Of a stretch of 64,000 nt of DNA, positions 46,115 to 55,828 are shown piece by piece. This stretch comes from Colwellia psychrerythraea (lineage in GTDB: Bacteria; Pseudomonadota; Gammaproteobacteria; Enterobacterales; Alteromonadaceae): contig NZ_JQED01000009.1 in NCBI RefSeq assembly GCF_000764225.1, forward strand, positions 1 through 64,000, in the 5' to 3' direction. Numbering within the stretch: position 1 is the first letter of the stretch; each line of letters starts with the position of its first letter. The position numbers were made by a program, and so were the translations under genes. The notes beneath the pieces are model-generated. The model searched no databases. It was not told the origin of the DNA and worked only from the letters and a program-made list of their open reading frames with translations.

Positions 46115-47143
46115 CTATATAGCTGATTGAATTGCTATCTGAGTTTTATCGATTATTAACTGCCTATCTTCATCACTAAAAGCGGCATCAACAGGTAAAA
46201 ACCACCAATTTTCTTTACAAAAATCGTGGCACTTTACAGCATCTTTTTCAGTCATTAATAGCGGTATATTATCATCAAATTCGCTAAAATCAGCAAGGGC
46301 AAAAGCATGATGATCAACAAAACTTTGCTGTTTATTTATCTTAAGTTGATGCGCTGTTAGTGTATCGAAAAACCGTTGGGGTGCACCTATACCTGCAATA
46401 GCGTTTACCGACTCGTTACGCTTAATAAAGTCCTTCAGCTTAATGCGCTCACCGGTAAGTAAATTACACAGTTCGGTTGCCACTAATGTCATATTTATGC
46501 CCGGAGTATATTTTTGCTGACGGTCCTGTGAACTTTTGCCGTTATAAATAACTAGGTCGCTTTTAGGTAAACGCCACTTTCCTTCTCGTAGTGGACCTGC
46601 AGGCAATAACAAACCATTACCAAATAAGCGTTTGCCATCAACAATGACTAGCTCTATATCTCGAGCTAAACGATAGTGTTGTAAACCATCATCACTGATA
46701 ATGATATCGCAGCCTTGAGCGATAAGTAATTCTGCGCTCGCTATACGATCACTACCAACCGCAATAGGCACCTGACAACGTTGCTGTATAAGTATTGGCT
46801 CATCACCAGCTTCTAACGAGGTAGAGTTTTCATCAAGCAAATAAGGATAGTGAGGTGCTTTACCACCATAACCTCTAGAAATAACACCTGGCGTTAAGCC
46901 TAATAAACGCGTTAGCTCAATCAAATATAAAACTACCGGCGTTTTGCCATTACCGCCGACACCTATGTTGCCAACAACAATAACGGGCTTATTCAAATGA
47001 TATGATTTTGATAAACCAAAGTTAAAACTAATACGCCTTACTGTGCTTATCAGCCAAAATAAAGCAGATAAAGGCAGTAATATAGGCACTAATAACCATT
47101 TAGCGGGATGACTATTAAACCAAACCTTCTCAATTAAGCGCAT
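46115..47143 (-). CDS. lpxK: Tetraacyldisaccharide 4'-kinase
   Basis: A 342-residue lipid A 4'-kinase, anchored at the inner membrane by an N-terminal hydrophobic segment (about residues 15-35). The P-loop VGNIGVGGNGKTP lies at about residues 57-69 and the DDGLQHYRL motif follows. It phosphorylates the lipid A disaccharide and lies 12 bases after msbA, as in E. coli. Confidence 0.95.
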   Translation of the reverse strand: MRLIEKVWFNSHPAKWLLVPILLPLSALFWLISTVRRISFNFGLSKSYHLNKPVIVVGNIGVGGNGKTPVVLYLIELTRLLGLTPGVISRGYGGKAPHYPYLLDENSTSLEAGDEPILIQQRCQVPIAVGSDRIASAELLIAQGCDIIISDDGLQHYRLARDIELVIVDGKRLFGNGLLLPAGPLREGKWRLPKSDLVIYNGKSSQDRQQKYTPGINMTLVATELCNLLTGERIKLKDFIKRNESVNAIAGIGAPQRFFDTLTAHQLKINKQQSFVDHHAFALADFSEFDDNIPLLMTEKDAVKCHDFCKENWWFLPVDAAFSDEDRQLIIDKTQIAIQSAI

Positions 47144-47155
47144 GTCACAGTCTTC

Positions 47156-48961
47156 CTATTCAAACTGGAAACTATGTAACTGGGCATAAGCGCCTTGCTT
47201 AGCAAGTAAACTTTGATGATTACCTTGCTCCACTATTTTACCTTGATCCATCACGATTATTTTGTCTGCACTCTCAATAGTTGATAAACGATGCGCAATC
47301 ACAATTGAAGTACGATTTTGTTGCAATGTTTGCAGGGCATCTTGAATATGGCGTTCCGATTCTGTATCAAGTGCACTGGTTGCTTCGTCTAGAATTAAAA
47401 AGGGAGTATCGCACAATAAAGCCCGTGCAATAGCGACACGCTGACGTTGCCCGCCGGATAGTAACGCACCATTTTCTCCAATATTCGTTTCAAGCCCCTG
47501 TTCCATGTGCTCTGCGAATTCCATGACATGGGCACTCTTAGCCGCTTCGATAATTTCAGCTTCAGTTGCATCAGGTTTACCGTAAGCTATATTATTGGCT
47601 AAAGTATCATTAAACAGCACAACCTGTTGAGATACATAAGAAAATTGCTTGCGTAAATCTTTTAGTTGAAATTGTTCGATATTGATATTATCAATTAATA
47701 TCTCACCTCGGGTCGCATCATAGAAACGTAATAATAACGAGCTGGCCGTTGATTTACCGCTACCCGAACGTCCAACTAAGGCTAAAGTTTCTCCAGGCGC
47801 TAAATCAAAAGTCAGATCGCTTAATGCAAGTTTAGCTTCTTCTTTATCGTTTGAAGATTCAGCTTCATTATTTTCATATGAAAAATCAACATGTTTAAAT
47901 GATAAATGTCCTGAAGCTCTTCCCAATTTTTTATCACCACTATCTTTTTCTTTTTCATGATCGAGTATCGAAAAAATACTAACGCAAGCTGCCATGCCTT
48001 GTTGAAACTCACTGTTGACATTCGTTAGCATTTTCAGGGGTCTCAATAACATAGTCATATACGTGATAATACTAACAAAAGTACCAGGAGAGATATTCTC
48101 ACGTAAGGTGTCTGAAGTAATAGCATAAAAAACAAAGGCTAAGGCAAACGAGGCGATGACTTGAATGATAGGAACACTGGCAGACTTTGTTGCCCGCATT
48201 TTCATGCGCTGTTGACGATTATGTTTATTTATTTTGGCAAAACGTGAAAATTCCCTTTGTTGACCACCAAATGTTAGTACCACTTTGTGACCATTAAAGG
48301 TTTGCTCTGCCGCAGTGGTAACCTCCCCCATTGCCCCTTGAATATTCTTGCTCACTTTTCTAAAGCGCTTTGAAACCACACTGACAATCAGTGCAATAAT
48401 AGGGGTTATCAATAAAAAGATTAATGATAACTGCCAGCTGTAATAAAACATTAAGCCGACTAAACCAATAATAAAAGCACTTTGCTGCACTATGGTTAGT
48501 ATCGATTTACTTACTGAGTTTAATACCTGCTCGGTATCAAAGGTAATTTTCGAAATCAGAGAGCCGGTCGATGTTTGATCATGAAAAGCGACGGGCATTG
48601 ACATGATATGTTCAAATAGCTTTTGTCTTAAATCAGCAACGACATTGTTACCAACCCAAGCGAGACAGTAATTTGCGATAAAGTGCGCTAAGCCACGAAA
48701 AATAAAGGCCACAATAATAAACAAGGGTGCCCACTTCATAAAGTTGGCATTCGCTCCAGAAAGCCCTTCATCTACAAGCGGTTTTAATTGCGATAGAAAA
48801 TAAACATCAATAGCTGCATAACCAAGCATACCAATGATTGCGGCAACAAAGCCAAGCTTGTAGGGTTTGGCATAACTTACCAGTCGTTTAAAGTTTTGCC
48901 ATGTGGTTACTTTGGCTGAGTCAGAAGAAGGTAAGGCGTTCGTTTTTGGAGATGAGGCCAT
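47156..48961 (-). CDS. msbA: Lipid A export ATP-binding/permease protein
   Basis: A 601-residue half-size ABC exporter that flips lipid A-core. Six N-terminal helices (to about residue 320) precede the ATPase with Walker A VGRSGSGKST, signature LSGGQRQRVA and Walker B FLILDEATSALD. It heads the msbA-lpxK-ycaR-kdsB cluster. The upstream gap of 285 bases contains one copy of an intergenic repeat. Confidence 0.95.
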   Translation of the reverse strand: MASSPKTNALPSSDSAKVTTWQNFKRLVSYAKPYKLGFVAAIIGMLGYAAIDVYFLSQLKPLVDEGLSGANANFMKWAPLFIIVAFIFRGLAHFIANYCLAWVGNNVVADLRQKLFEHIMSMPVAFHDQTSTGSLISKITFDTEQVLNSVSKSILTIVQQSAFIIGLVGLMFYYSWQLSLIFLLITPIIALIVSVVSKRFRKVSKNIQGAMGEVTTAAEQTFNGHKVVLTFGGQQREFSRFAKINKHNRQQRMKMRATKSASVPIIQVIASFALAFVFYAITSDTLRENISPGTFVSIITYMTMLLRPLKMLTNVNSEFQQGMAACVSIFSILDHEKEKDSGDKKLGRASGHLSFKHVDFSYENNEAESSNDKEEAKLALSDLTFDLAPGETLALVGRSGSGKSTASSLLLRFYDATRGEILIDNINIEQFQLKDLRKQFSYVSQQVVLFNDTLANNIAYGKPDATEAEIIEAAKSAHVMEFAEHMEQGLETNIGENGALLSGGQRQRVAIARALLCDTPFLILDEATSALDTESERHIQDALQTLQQNRTSIVIAHRLSTIESADKIIVMDQGKIVEQGNHQSLLAKQGAYAQLHSFQFE

Positions 48962-49124
48962 TAGTTAAGATTACTCAAGTATTTTAATTGCTTAAAGGAA
49001 ACGTTGATAAAACATTAACAATACTGTCGTTAATCATAATTGCTTTTATCATGCTCACATTATCGAAATAGTATTTTACCGTGAATTAGCGATACAACCA
49101 ACAAAAACTATAACGATACTCTTT

Positions 49125-49241
49125 ACCCTACAAAGTGCAGGTTTTCACTGAGGATTAAAGTGACTTAAGGCAAGGTAAATAATGTAAACAAAATCATTCT
49201 ACGGTTTGATGATTTAACGCCGTATAAAGTCATCTTAACCC
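49125..49241 (+). repeat. Intergenic repeat, copy A
   Basis: About 117 bases that align to 52580-52697 almost without gaps (16 mismatches and one indel by eye, about 86% identity), in the same orientation. It carries an imperfect version of the terminal inverted repeat seen in copy B. It lies directly after the comEC stop codon. Confidence 0.75.
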
Positions 49242-49246
49242 TATCT

Positions 49247-51847
49247 TTAATAGCTAAACCAAAAAGGTCTTAAATCATTAACAAAACTTTGCGTTTGAAT
49301 GCCTTTATTATTGACCGTAATAATGATTTGCCCTAACTCAGCACTATTTAACAAAGGGATATCATTATCAATATAACGCTGCCTAACTATCGGCACTGGC
49401 ATATTCCAACGATTTAAATACCCTGCACTCACTAACGCTAGGTCAGGAGATAATTGACTCAGAAATGCCTGACTTGATGATGTTTTTGAGCCATGATGAG
49501 GGACTTGTAAAATATCGGCAGTAAGCTGAGGGTAGATGTTTATCAATTTCTGCTCGACTTTCGAGGAAATATCCCCAGTTAGCAGTAAACTTGTTCCTTG
49601 TTGATCGCTAACTAAGATCACACAAGAATCATCATTCTGTTGCCTGTCGCTTTTGACACTTCCATTTGAAAACCGCTCTGCTAAAGGCCATAAAATATCA
49701 AAGGTTAACCCTTGCCAAGAAAAGCTATTATTTGGCTGACAATCCATCAGGGGTTCAGGATAGTGAGATGATATTTTAGTCTCAGACATAATATCTTCTG
49801 ATAAAGATTTTGTTGGCGTAAAGAGTGATTTATCATTACTGATAACTTGACCAATAGCTATCTCATCACTTAGCTTTTTGATGCCACCAGCATGGTCATT
49901 ATCGCTGTGACTGACAATAACTTTATCAAGATATTCAATACCTGAATGTTGTAAATATGGCTTTATCACCGCATCACTCATATTGAAACCGCTGGGGTAA
50001 GCTGCGCCCGTATCATATAAGATGGCATGATTATCTCGTTTGATTAACACTGATGTTCCCTGGCCAACATCAAAAAAGATAATATTCCATGGAGTAAAGC
50101 CATAATAGGCTTGGTACTTAACACCGGTTTTCGAGCGTTTCTCACTGCTATTTGACAATAAATGCCTATTTTGTGCCTGATCATTAAAAGAATGGGCACT
50201 TAACAGACTTACGCTTACAACGATACTTAGTAACACAAAAGCGCCTTGCTTTGACATTCTATTCCATAAAAAGGGTGAAAAATAACACATAATAAATGCA
50301 ATAATCCCTATCACTAACACAAGTATCTGCTGCATTAGTGATAGTGAAACAGTTGCATAAGGCAGTTCGCTGAGTAATTCGAGGTAATACCACAACAAGG
50401 TTAACGATTGCAGTGATAGCGTCATGAACCCTTGCGCTAAAGGCTCACTTAACGGCAACAACATCACTGAAATAAGCGCTGCAGGTATACTCATAACGCT
50501 CATCCAAGGTACGGCAATAATATTTGCCAATATACTCACTAACGATATTTGTTGAAAAAACAAAGCTGTTATCGGCATTAACATTAAAGTTAACGTCACT
50601 TGAATAAGCAGTAACCCTTTGATGAAACGCCAAAGTACAGCCCCCTTATTCAACCAGTAGTTAAATCGCCACAGCGATAAGAAGATAATTGCTACAGCAT
50701 AAAAGGATAACCAAAAACTGGCAGTTAATAAGCTAAAAGGACTGATAATTAATATAATGAAAACCGTTGATAACATTAAACGTTTAGCTGAGAATTTTAT
50801 TGCCAGTAAGCGGCTAAACCAGTAAAGATTTAACATTACTAAAGCCCGCTGAGTGGGCAGCGAGAAGCCTGCTAAATACGCATATAGTGTTGCGAGCAGT
50901 AAACTTAAAATAATAGCAATATGCCGAAGATTAAACCGCTGCCAACTCGATGATTGCAACGGTATATAATGGAAAACCACCATTACAATATAAAATACAC
51001 TACCGGCAAGTAAGCCTACATGTAAGCCTGAAATAGCGATAAGGTGACTTGTCCCTGTTGCTTGCAGTACTTGCCAAAGCTCAGGGCTAAGTAAGCTACG
51101 TTCGCCAAAGGCTAACGCTAACAAAATAGGGGTAAGCTGGTGATTAGGTGTATGCCTTTGATAGTGATCAAATAGTCTTTGGCGTAATGTTATATCATCG
51201 ATAAGCAATATGTTTTTATCTAAGCTATCAGCAACATTCACTTCTTTAGCTGAGTGTTCTTGACCTTTCTTATTTTTCGGGTTTATCACATACCCAGTCG
51301 CAGCTATGTGATGTGATCTAAGCCAACTTACGTAGTTAAAGGTGCCGACATTAGCTAAACCATGGGCGGGCTTTAGCTTAACGGCAAGAGAAAGTATTTG
51401 GCCTTGGGCTAGATCAATAGTTGGATTTTTCCAACTTAAGCGAATAGTTATCGGGGATTCAAGCCGCTGATGATTCAGTTTATGAACTCGAAAATTAAAT
51501 CGTGAAGTAGAGTTTGCTTTATCTTTGGCAGAATGAATCTTAAAATTAGAGGTAGATATATTAAGTGCATTAACTTGATTACTAAGTACTTCTCCTTCAA
51601 TTACAACGGTTTGTTTGTTTTCCATTAATTCAATGAACGAGCTTGGTAATAGGTGCTGATATAGGTACGCTTGGGATAAAATCCACAAAGCCCCGAAAAT
51701 AAATCCGGAACTAGAACGTAAATTTTGATGGGAAAAAAAGCCAATTGTAATAAAAAGAAGTAGAAATAGCGTAAAAATCGCTGGCACTTCCTGTAAAAAC
51801 AAGGACAATATAGCACCAAGAAAAAATGTCAGTAACCACCAATCCAT
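49247..51847 (-). CDS. comEC: ComEC/Rec2 DNA internalisation channel
   Basis: An 866-residue inner-membrane protein for uptake of transforming DNA. The hydrophobic N-terminal part and the Competence domain (QLTPILLALAFGERSLL through SHLIAISGLHVGLLA) lead into the multi-helix channel, and the C-terminal metallo-beta-lactamase-like domain has SHSDNDHAGG and VPHHGSKTSSS. The start at 51847 begins a typical MDWWLLTFFLGAIL helix and has AAAGGA upstream, better than an ATG at 51907. Somewhat longer than many ComEC proteins. Divergent from the DUF2062 gene, with a perfect palindrome between them. Confidence 0.9.
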   Translation of the reverse strand: MDWWLLTFFLGAILSLFLQEVPAIFTLFLLLFITIGFFSHQNLRSSSGFIFGALWILSQAYLYQHLLPSSFIELMENKQTVVIEGEVLSNQVNALNISTSNFKIHSAKDKANSTSRFNFRVHKLNHQRLESPITIRLSWKNPTIDLAQGQILSLAVKLKPAHGLANVGTFNYVSWLRSHHIAATGYVINPKNKKGQEHSAKEVNVADSLDKNILLIDDITLRQRLFDHYQRHTPNHQLTPILLALAFGERSLLSPELWQVLQATGTSHLIAISGLHVGLLAGSVFYIVMVVFHYIPLQSSSWQRFNLRHIAIILSLLLATLYAYLAGFSLPTQRALVMLNLYWFSRLLAIKFSAKRLMLSTVFIILIISPFSLLTASFWLSFYAVAIIFLSLWRFNYWLNKGAVLWRFIKGLLLIQVTLTLMLMPITALFFQQISLVSILANIIAVPWMSVMSIPAALISVMLLPLSEPLAQGFMTLSLQSLTLLWYYLELLSELPYATVSLSLMQQILVLVIGIIAFIMCYFSPFLWNRMSKQGAFVLLSIVVSVSLLSAHSFNDQAQNRHLLSNSSEKRSKTGVKYQAYYGFTPWNIIFFDVGQGTSVLIKRDNHAILYDTGAAYPSGFNMSDAVIKPYLQHSGIEYLDKVIVSHSDNDHAGGIKKLSDEIAIGQVISNDKSLFTPTKSLSEDIMSETKISSHYPEPLMDCQPNNSFSWQGLTFDILWPLAERFSNGSVKSDRQQNDDSCVILVSDQQGTSLLLTGDISSKVEQKLINIYPQLTADILQVPHHGSKTSSSQAFLSQLSPDLALVSAGYLNRWNMPVPIVRQRYIDNDIPLLNSAELGQIIITVNNKGIQTQSFVNDLRPFWFSY

Positions 51848-51917
51848 AGTGATATAAATCCTTTTATATTTTGTGGCTAACGTATTGAGTAAACGTCTTA
51901 CTAACATTATCGATTGC

Positions 51918-51966
51918 TTTACTTAGCAACATATATATTCAGCTAATATATATGTTGCTAAGTAAA
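51918..51966. repeat. Perfect 22-bp inverted repeat between comEC and the DUF2062 gene
   Basis: The 22 bases at 51918-51939 are exactly complementary to 51945-51966, separated by only five bases (CAGCT). The core GCAACATATATA is AT-rich. It lies about 70 bases upstream of comEC and about 40 bases upstream of the DUF2062 gene. It could be a bidirectional operator, a cruciform, or RNA hairpin of either leader. Confidence 0.9.
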
Positions 51967-52007
51967 TTATTTTACACAATTTTTAGCCAAGTGACCTTTA
52001 GCAGTAT

Positions 52008-52517
52008 ATGCCCAAAAAAACGATTAAACGTATGATGCCAGATCATCAAACGATAAAAGAAAACAAATATCTGAAAGTCTTTGGCGATTTACTTCATAAC
52101 GCTAACCTTTGGCACTTAAATCGTCACTCTGTTGCTAAAGCTTTTGCTGTTGGGTTATTTTTTGCCTTTATTCCTGTGCCATTTCAGATGGTTTTATCAG
52201 CCGGTATTGCTATTATAGTACATGCAAACCTGCCGCTCTCCATTGCGTTGGTTTGGATAACAAATCCATTGACTATGCCGTTTATTTTTTATGCCTGTTA
52301 TTTGGTAGGCGTATGGGTATTAGGTGTGCCTGAGCAAGAATTTGCCTTTCAAGCAAGCTGGCAGTGGATACTCGATAGCCTTTCAACCATAGGACCTGCC
52401 TTTTTAGTTGGCTGTGGTCTCCTTGCTATTATTTTTTCAATATTAGGTTATTTCGTCATACATTCGTTTTGGCGTTACCAAACTATTAAAGCATGGAAAA
52501 GTCGTCCGCATCGGTAA
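52008..52517 (+). CDS. DUF2062 membrane protein
   Basis: A 169-residue inner-membrane protein of the DUF2062 family. Conserved stretches: the HSVAKAFAVGLFFAFIPVPFQM helix and the ITNPLTMPFIFYACYLVG helix, with three to four helices in total and a basic C terminus. Function is unknown; the family is often found beside competence or envelope genes. Divergent from comEC. The region between 52518 and 52863 after it contains copy B of the intergenic repeat but no gene. Confidence 0.85.
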   Translation: MPKKTIKRMMPDHQTIKENKYLKVFGDLLHNANLWHLNRHSVAKAFAVGLFFAFIPVPFQMVLSAGIAIIVHANLPLSIALVWITNPLTMPFIFYACYLVGVWVLGVPEQEFAFQASWQWILDSLSTIGPAFLVGCGLLAIIFSILGYFVIHSFWRYQTIKAWKSRPHR

Positions 52518-52579
52518 ATTCCATAATGAATATATTGTGCAGCTAAGATAAAAAGTTAATAGTTAGTACTATAGCCGTT

Positions 52580-52697
52580 ACCATGCAAAGTGCAGGTTTT
52601 CAGTGGGAATTAAAATGACTTTAGGCAAGGAAAATAATTTAAGCATAGTCATTCTATGGTTTGATTATTTAACGCGGTATAAAGTCATTTTAAACCC
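52580..52697 (+). repeat. Intergenic repeat, copy B, with inverted ends
   Basis: This 118-base element matches copy A and contains a perfect 13-base inverted repeat, TAAAATGACTTTA (52611-52623) and TAAAGTCATTTTA (52680-52692), separated by 56 bases. The two copies flank comEC and the DUF2062 gene. A small palindromic element or MITE-like repeat is likely. The rest of the gap (52518-52579, 52698-52863) shows nothing more. Confidence 0.8.
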
Positions 52698-52863
52698 ATC
52701 GAAGAAGCGCGTGTGCAACATCACTTCATCGTTGCTGTGATTTATAAGGGAATAACCATTATTTCATCACAGCGCCTTGAATTGAAATTGCTCAAACACT
52801 ATGAAACATGCATCTTGATTGGTAACAGGTATATAACTTAGGCAGGGAAAGATAAGACAAGAA

Positions 52864-54246
52864 TCATAGGGGTAATTCTATGGTCGCTTCACAACCGCGG
52901 ACACCTGCCCTATTTGTTAAACGTATCTTGCCGCCATGGGCTTCAATTATCTGTCTGCACAAGACAAGACCTATGCCGGATCCTTTTACTTTAGTGGTAT
53001 AAAAAGGCACAAACAAATTATCAGGGTTACTCACACCAGTGCCATCATCTTTAATACTAAGCTTTAAGTGCTTGCCTTGTTGTTGCCAACTAATAGTAAC
53101 TCGCCCTTCAACACCAGCATTTTTAATGGCCTCAACGGCATTTTTAACTAAATTAATCAGTACTTGCTCAAGCTGAACAAGGTCAATAGATAACTTAACA
53201 TCTTCAAGGGCCAATACTTCAACAGTATGTTCAGAGTAAAGCTTAGTCACCTTACTCACTAGGCTTGCAATCGAGGTTAGCTGTTTTATCGGCTCAGGTA
53301 AACTGGCTATCTGTTTATAGCTATTAACAAAATTTCCTAAGTTATTTGTGCGTTGAGCGATGACGGTTAAGCCTTCAAGAAGAAAATCGCTATGCGTTTC
53401 AATATCGGTATTTTTTATCAATAGCCTTTTTAAACTCTGACTTATCGAGGCAATAGGAGATAAAGAGTTATTAATTTCATGACTGATCACCCGAACTAGC
53501 GCCTGCCACGCTTTACGTTCTTCACTACGCAACATGGTACTCACATCAGTAATAAATAACAGCTCTTGCTGCTTGCCATCCTTGCGATAGGCTTCTTTGT
53601 GCACACTAAATTTACCCTGTTGACCGGCAAAGGTTAATGCCATCACTTGGCTTTGCCCGTTACTTATCGCATCAACTTGCGCTAACTGATTCGTTGGGTC
53701 GGTAAAAGCTTTACCGATATTATCCGTTTCTTTGAGCTGTAATAACTTACGTGCGGCCGGGTTACACAACACCAATTCATTACTTTCATTAAAAGCAATA
53801 ATAGCGACATCAATGTGCTTAATCACAGTTTGTAACAACAGTTGGCTTTCAATCGACTCAATTCGCTGTTTATTTAGTCGTAAAGCTAAACTATTAATGG
53901 CACCAACAAGCTCATTCAGCGCCTTATCCCCTACACTGGTTCGTGCTCTAAGGCTGTAATCACCTTGTACCATGGCATCAAGCAAGTTACTTAAACTGCG
54001 AAATTGATAGGCTGATTTTTGATGAATCTTACTATGGCAAAAGGCAATAACTAAACCGCCAATTAAGATCACTAACAGCACTAAATATACTGAGATATTG
54101 GCATAAATCATTACCCATATAAGCAGTAGGTATGGTGGGAGCGCAGCAAATAGAGACAATTGGGTAAGCTGTGCTTCAAAGGATGTTCTTTTTTCACTGA
54201 CTTCTGCTTGAGTTGACCTGTTTTGATTTGGCTTTATATCCAACAT
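52864..54246 (-). CDS. Sensor histidine kinase, NtrY-like
   Basis: A 460-residue membrane histidine kinase. Two adjacent helices (residues about 30-72) with only a tiny periplasmic loop are followed by a HAMP-like linker, a PAS domain (VIKHIDVAIIAFNESNELVL) and the kinase core with H-box HEINNSLSPIA, N-box NLVKNAVEAI and G-box SGIGLVLC. The short sensing loop suggests it senses the membrane or cytosol. ATG 54246 is preferred to GTG 54249. It follows the sigma-54 regulator gene by about 70 bases and is the last gene of the export operon. Confidence 0.88.
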   Translation of the reverse strand: MLDIKPNQNRSTQAEVSEKRTSFEAQLTQLSLFAALPPYLLLIWVMIYANISVYLVLLVILIGGLVIAFCHSKIHQKSAYQFRSLSNLLDAMVQGDYSLRARTSVGDKALNELVGAINSLALRLNKQRIESIESQLLLQTVIKHIDVAIIAFNESNELVLCNPAARKLLQLKETDNIGKAFTDPTNQLAQVDAISNGQSQVMALTFAGQQGKFSVHKEAYRKDGKQQELLFITDVSTMLRSEERKAWQALVRVISHEINNSLSPIASISQSLKRLLIKNTDIETHSDFLLEGLTVIAQRTNNLGNFVNSYKQIASLPEPIKQLTSIASLVSKVTKLYSEHTVEVLALEDVKLSIDLVQLEQVLINLVKNAVEAIKNAGVEGRVTISWQQQGKHLKLSIKDDGTGVSNPDNLFVPFYTTKVKGSGIGLVLCRQIIEAHGGKIRLTNRAGVRGCEATIELPL

Positions 54247-54317
54247 CACTTGCCTATTTATCGTTGATTAACAAACTACTATTTGTCTTTAAAGTTATGT
54301 AAATGTTGTCCATGCAA

Positions 54318-55712
54318 TTATTTCTCTAACCGCCGATATAAAGCACTACGACTAAGTCCTAATGATTTAGCGGCTTTGAGCACGTTGCCATCAAAATGTG
54401 CTAATCGTTTGTCAATTATACTTAATTCCAAATCAGCCAGACTGAGTAAATTTTCTGGGTCATTGGCATTAACTTGCATATCTCCATCCTTTGAGACCCC
54501 ATCTTGGTTTACATCCAGCGGTAAACCAAGATCGGCAACACAAATGACATCTCCATGACACAATATTTGTGCGCGCTCCATGACATGATTTAGCTCTCTA
54601 ATATTACCTGGCCAGCTATAAGCTTCTAAAGCTTTTTTGGCCGCATCATCTAATAGCAACTTGTGTTGTCCATGATTTGCCGCTGACTTAGCTAAGAAGG
54701 CATCGGCTAGTAAGGTAATGTCTTCTTTTCTAGCTCTTAACGGCGGGATTTCAATGGTAAAGGTATTAATGCGATATAATAAATCTTTACGAAACTTACC
54801 TGTTGCCACAGCATCATGTAAATTAGCATTTGTTGCACAAATTAACCTAACATCAACTGACTGGGTTTTACTGTCACCAACTTTTTCAAATTGCTGTTCT
54901 TCTAAAACCCGTAATAACTTACCTTGTTGCGAATAGGGTGTATTGGCAATTTCATCTAAAAACAAACTGCCACCATCTGCCAATTCAATTCGTCCAATGC
55001 GTGTTGCTTTAGCATCAGTAAAAGCACCTTTAACATGACCAAACATTTCACTTTCAAATAAGCTTTCGCTCACAGCCCCCATATTGACAGAAATTTGATT
55101 TGCTATATGACGTTTAGATTTCTGGTGAATATATCGAGCAAACATGCTTTTACCGGTTCCATTTTCACCGGTAAGCAATATGCTGGCATTACTCTGGGCA
55201 ACTTGCTCAATCATTGCCATGGTTTGTTGCATCACCGGAGATTGGCTTATAATATCCCCGTCAAATTCGCTATCTAAATGTTGCTGTAATAACTGATTTT
55301 GCTGACTGAGTTTTTGGGTGTTTTTTTCACTTTGCGCTAATTTTATTTGATTGCAGATAATATTAATTAATCGGTCAACATCCCACGGTTTTTGAATAAA
55401 ATCATTGGCCCCATTTTGCATAGTACTTACAGCAACTTCTACCGTAGCCCAGCCTGTCATCACCACGATTGGCAATTCTTCATCTAGCTTTCTTATGGAC
55501 TCAATGAGCTTAATACCCTCATCTCCTGATGTGGTATCAAGTGAGTAATTTAAGTCCATCAATATCAAGTCAAATTGCGTTTTTTTAATGGCTGCTACAG
55601 CTGACTCAGGTGTTTGACATAAGTTAACGTTATAACCTTCCGGTACCAGTAAAATCTTCAAGGCTGACAGTATATCGAGATCGTCATCGACTAATAGGAT
55701 ATTTTGTTTCAT
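54318..55712 (-). CDS. Sigma-54-dependent response regulator, NtrC-like
   Basis: A 464-residue NtrC-family activator. The receiver domain has phospho-acceptor Asp53 (LMDLNYS). The AAA+ domain has Walker A GENGTGKS (182-189), the sigma-54 contact loop GAFTDA (229-234), where the standard sequence is GAFTGA, and Walker B FLDEI. The C-terminal Fis-type helix-turn-helix is NVLKAAKSLGLSRSALYRRL. Its cognate kinase follows directly, and it sits downstream of the ABC exporter genes it presumably controls. Confidence 0.92.
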   Translation of the reverse strand: MKQNILLVDDDLDILSALKILLVPEGYNVNLCQTPESAVAAIKKTQFDLILMDLNYSLDTTSGDEGIKLIESIRKLDEELPIVVMTGWATVEVAVSTMQNGANDFIQKPWDVDRLINIICNQIKLAQSEKNTQKLSQQNQLLQQHLDSEFDGDIISQSPVMQQTMAMIEQVAQSNASILLTGENGTGKSMFARYIHQKSKRHIANQISVNMGAVSESLFESEMFGHVKGAFTDAKATRIGRIELADGGSLFLDEIANTPYSQQGKLLRVLEEQQFEKVGDSKTQSVDVRLICATNANLHDAVATGKFRKDLLYRINTFTIEIPPLRARKEDITLLADAFLAKSAANHGQHKLLLDDAAKKALEAYSWPGNIRELNHVMERAQILCHGDVICVADLGLPLDVNQDGVSKDGDMQVNANDPENLLSLADLELSIIDKRLAHFDGNVLKAAKSLGLSRSALYRRLEK

Positions 55713-55828
55713 TAGGTTTAATTATTTACCATGTTTTCGATTAGTTACCATAACGGATTAAAAACAAGAAAAGCAGAGAATATTAACTATTCCCCGCCTT
55801 ATCTTATGCACTTCTTTATTTTTTCTTA

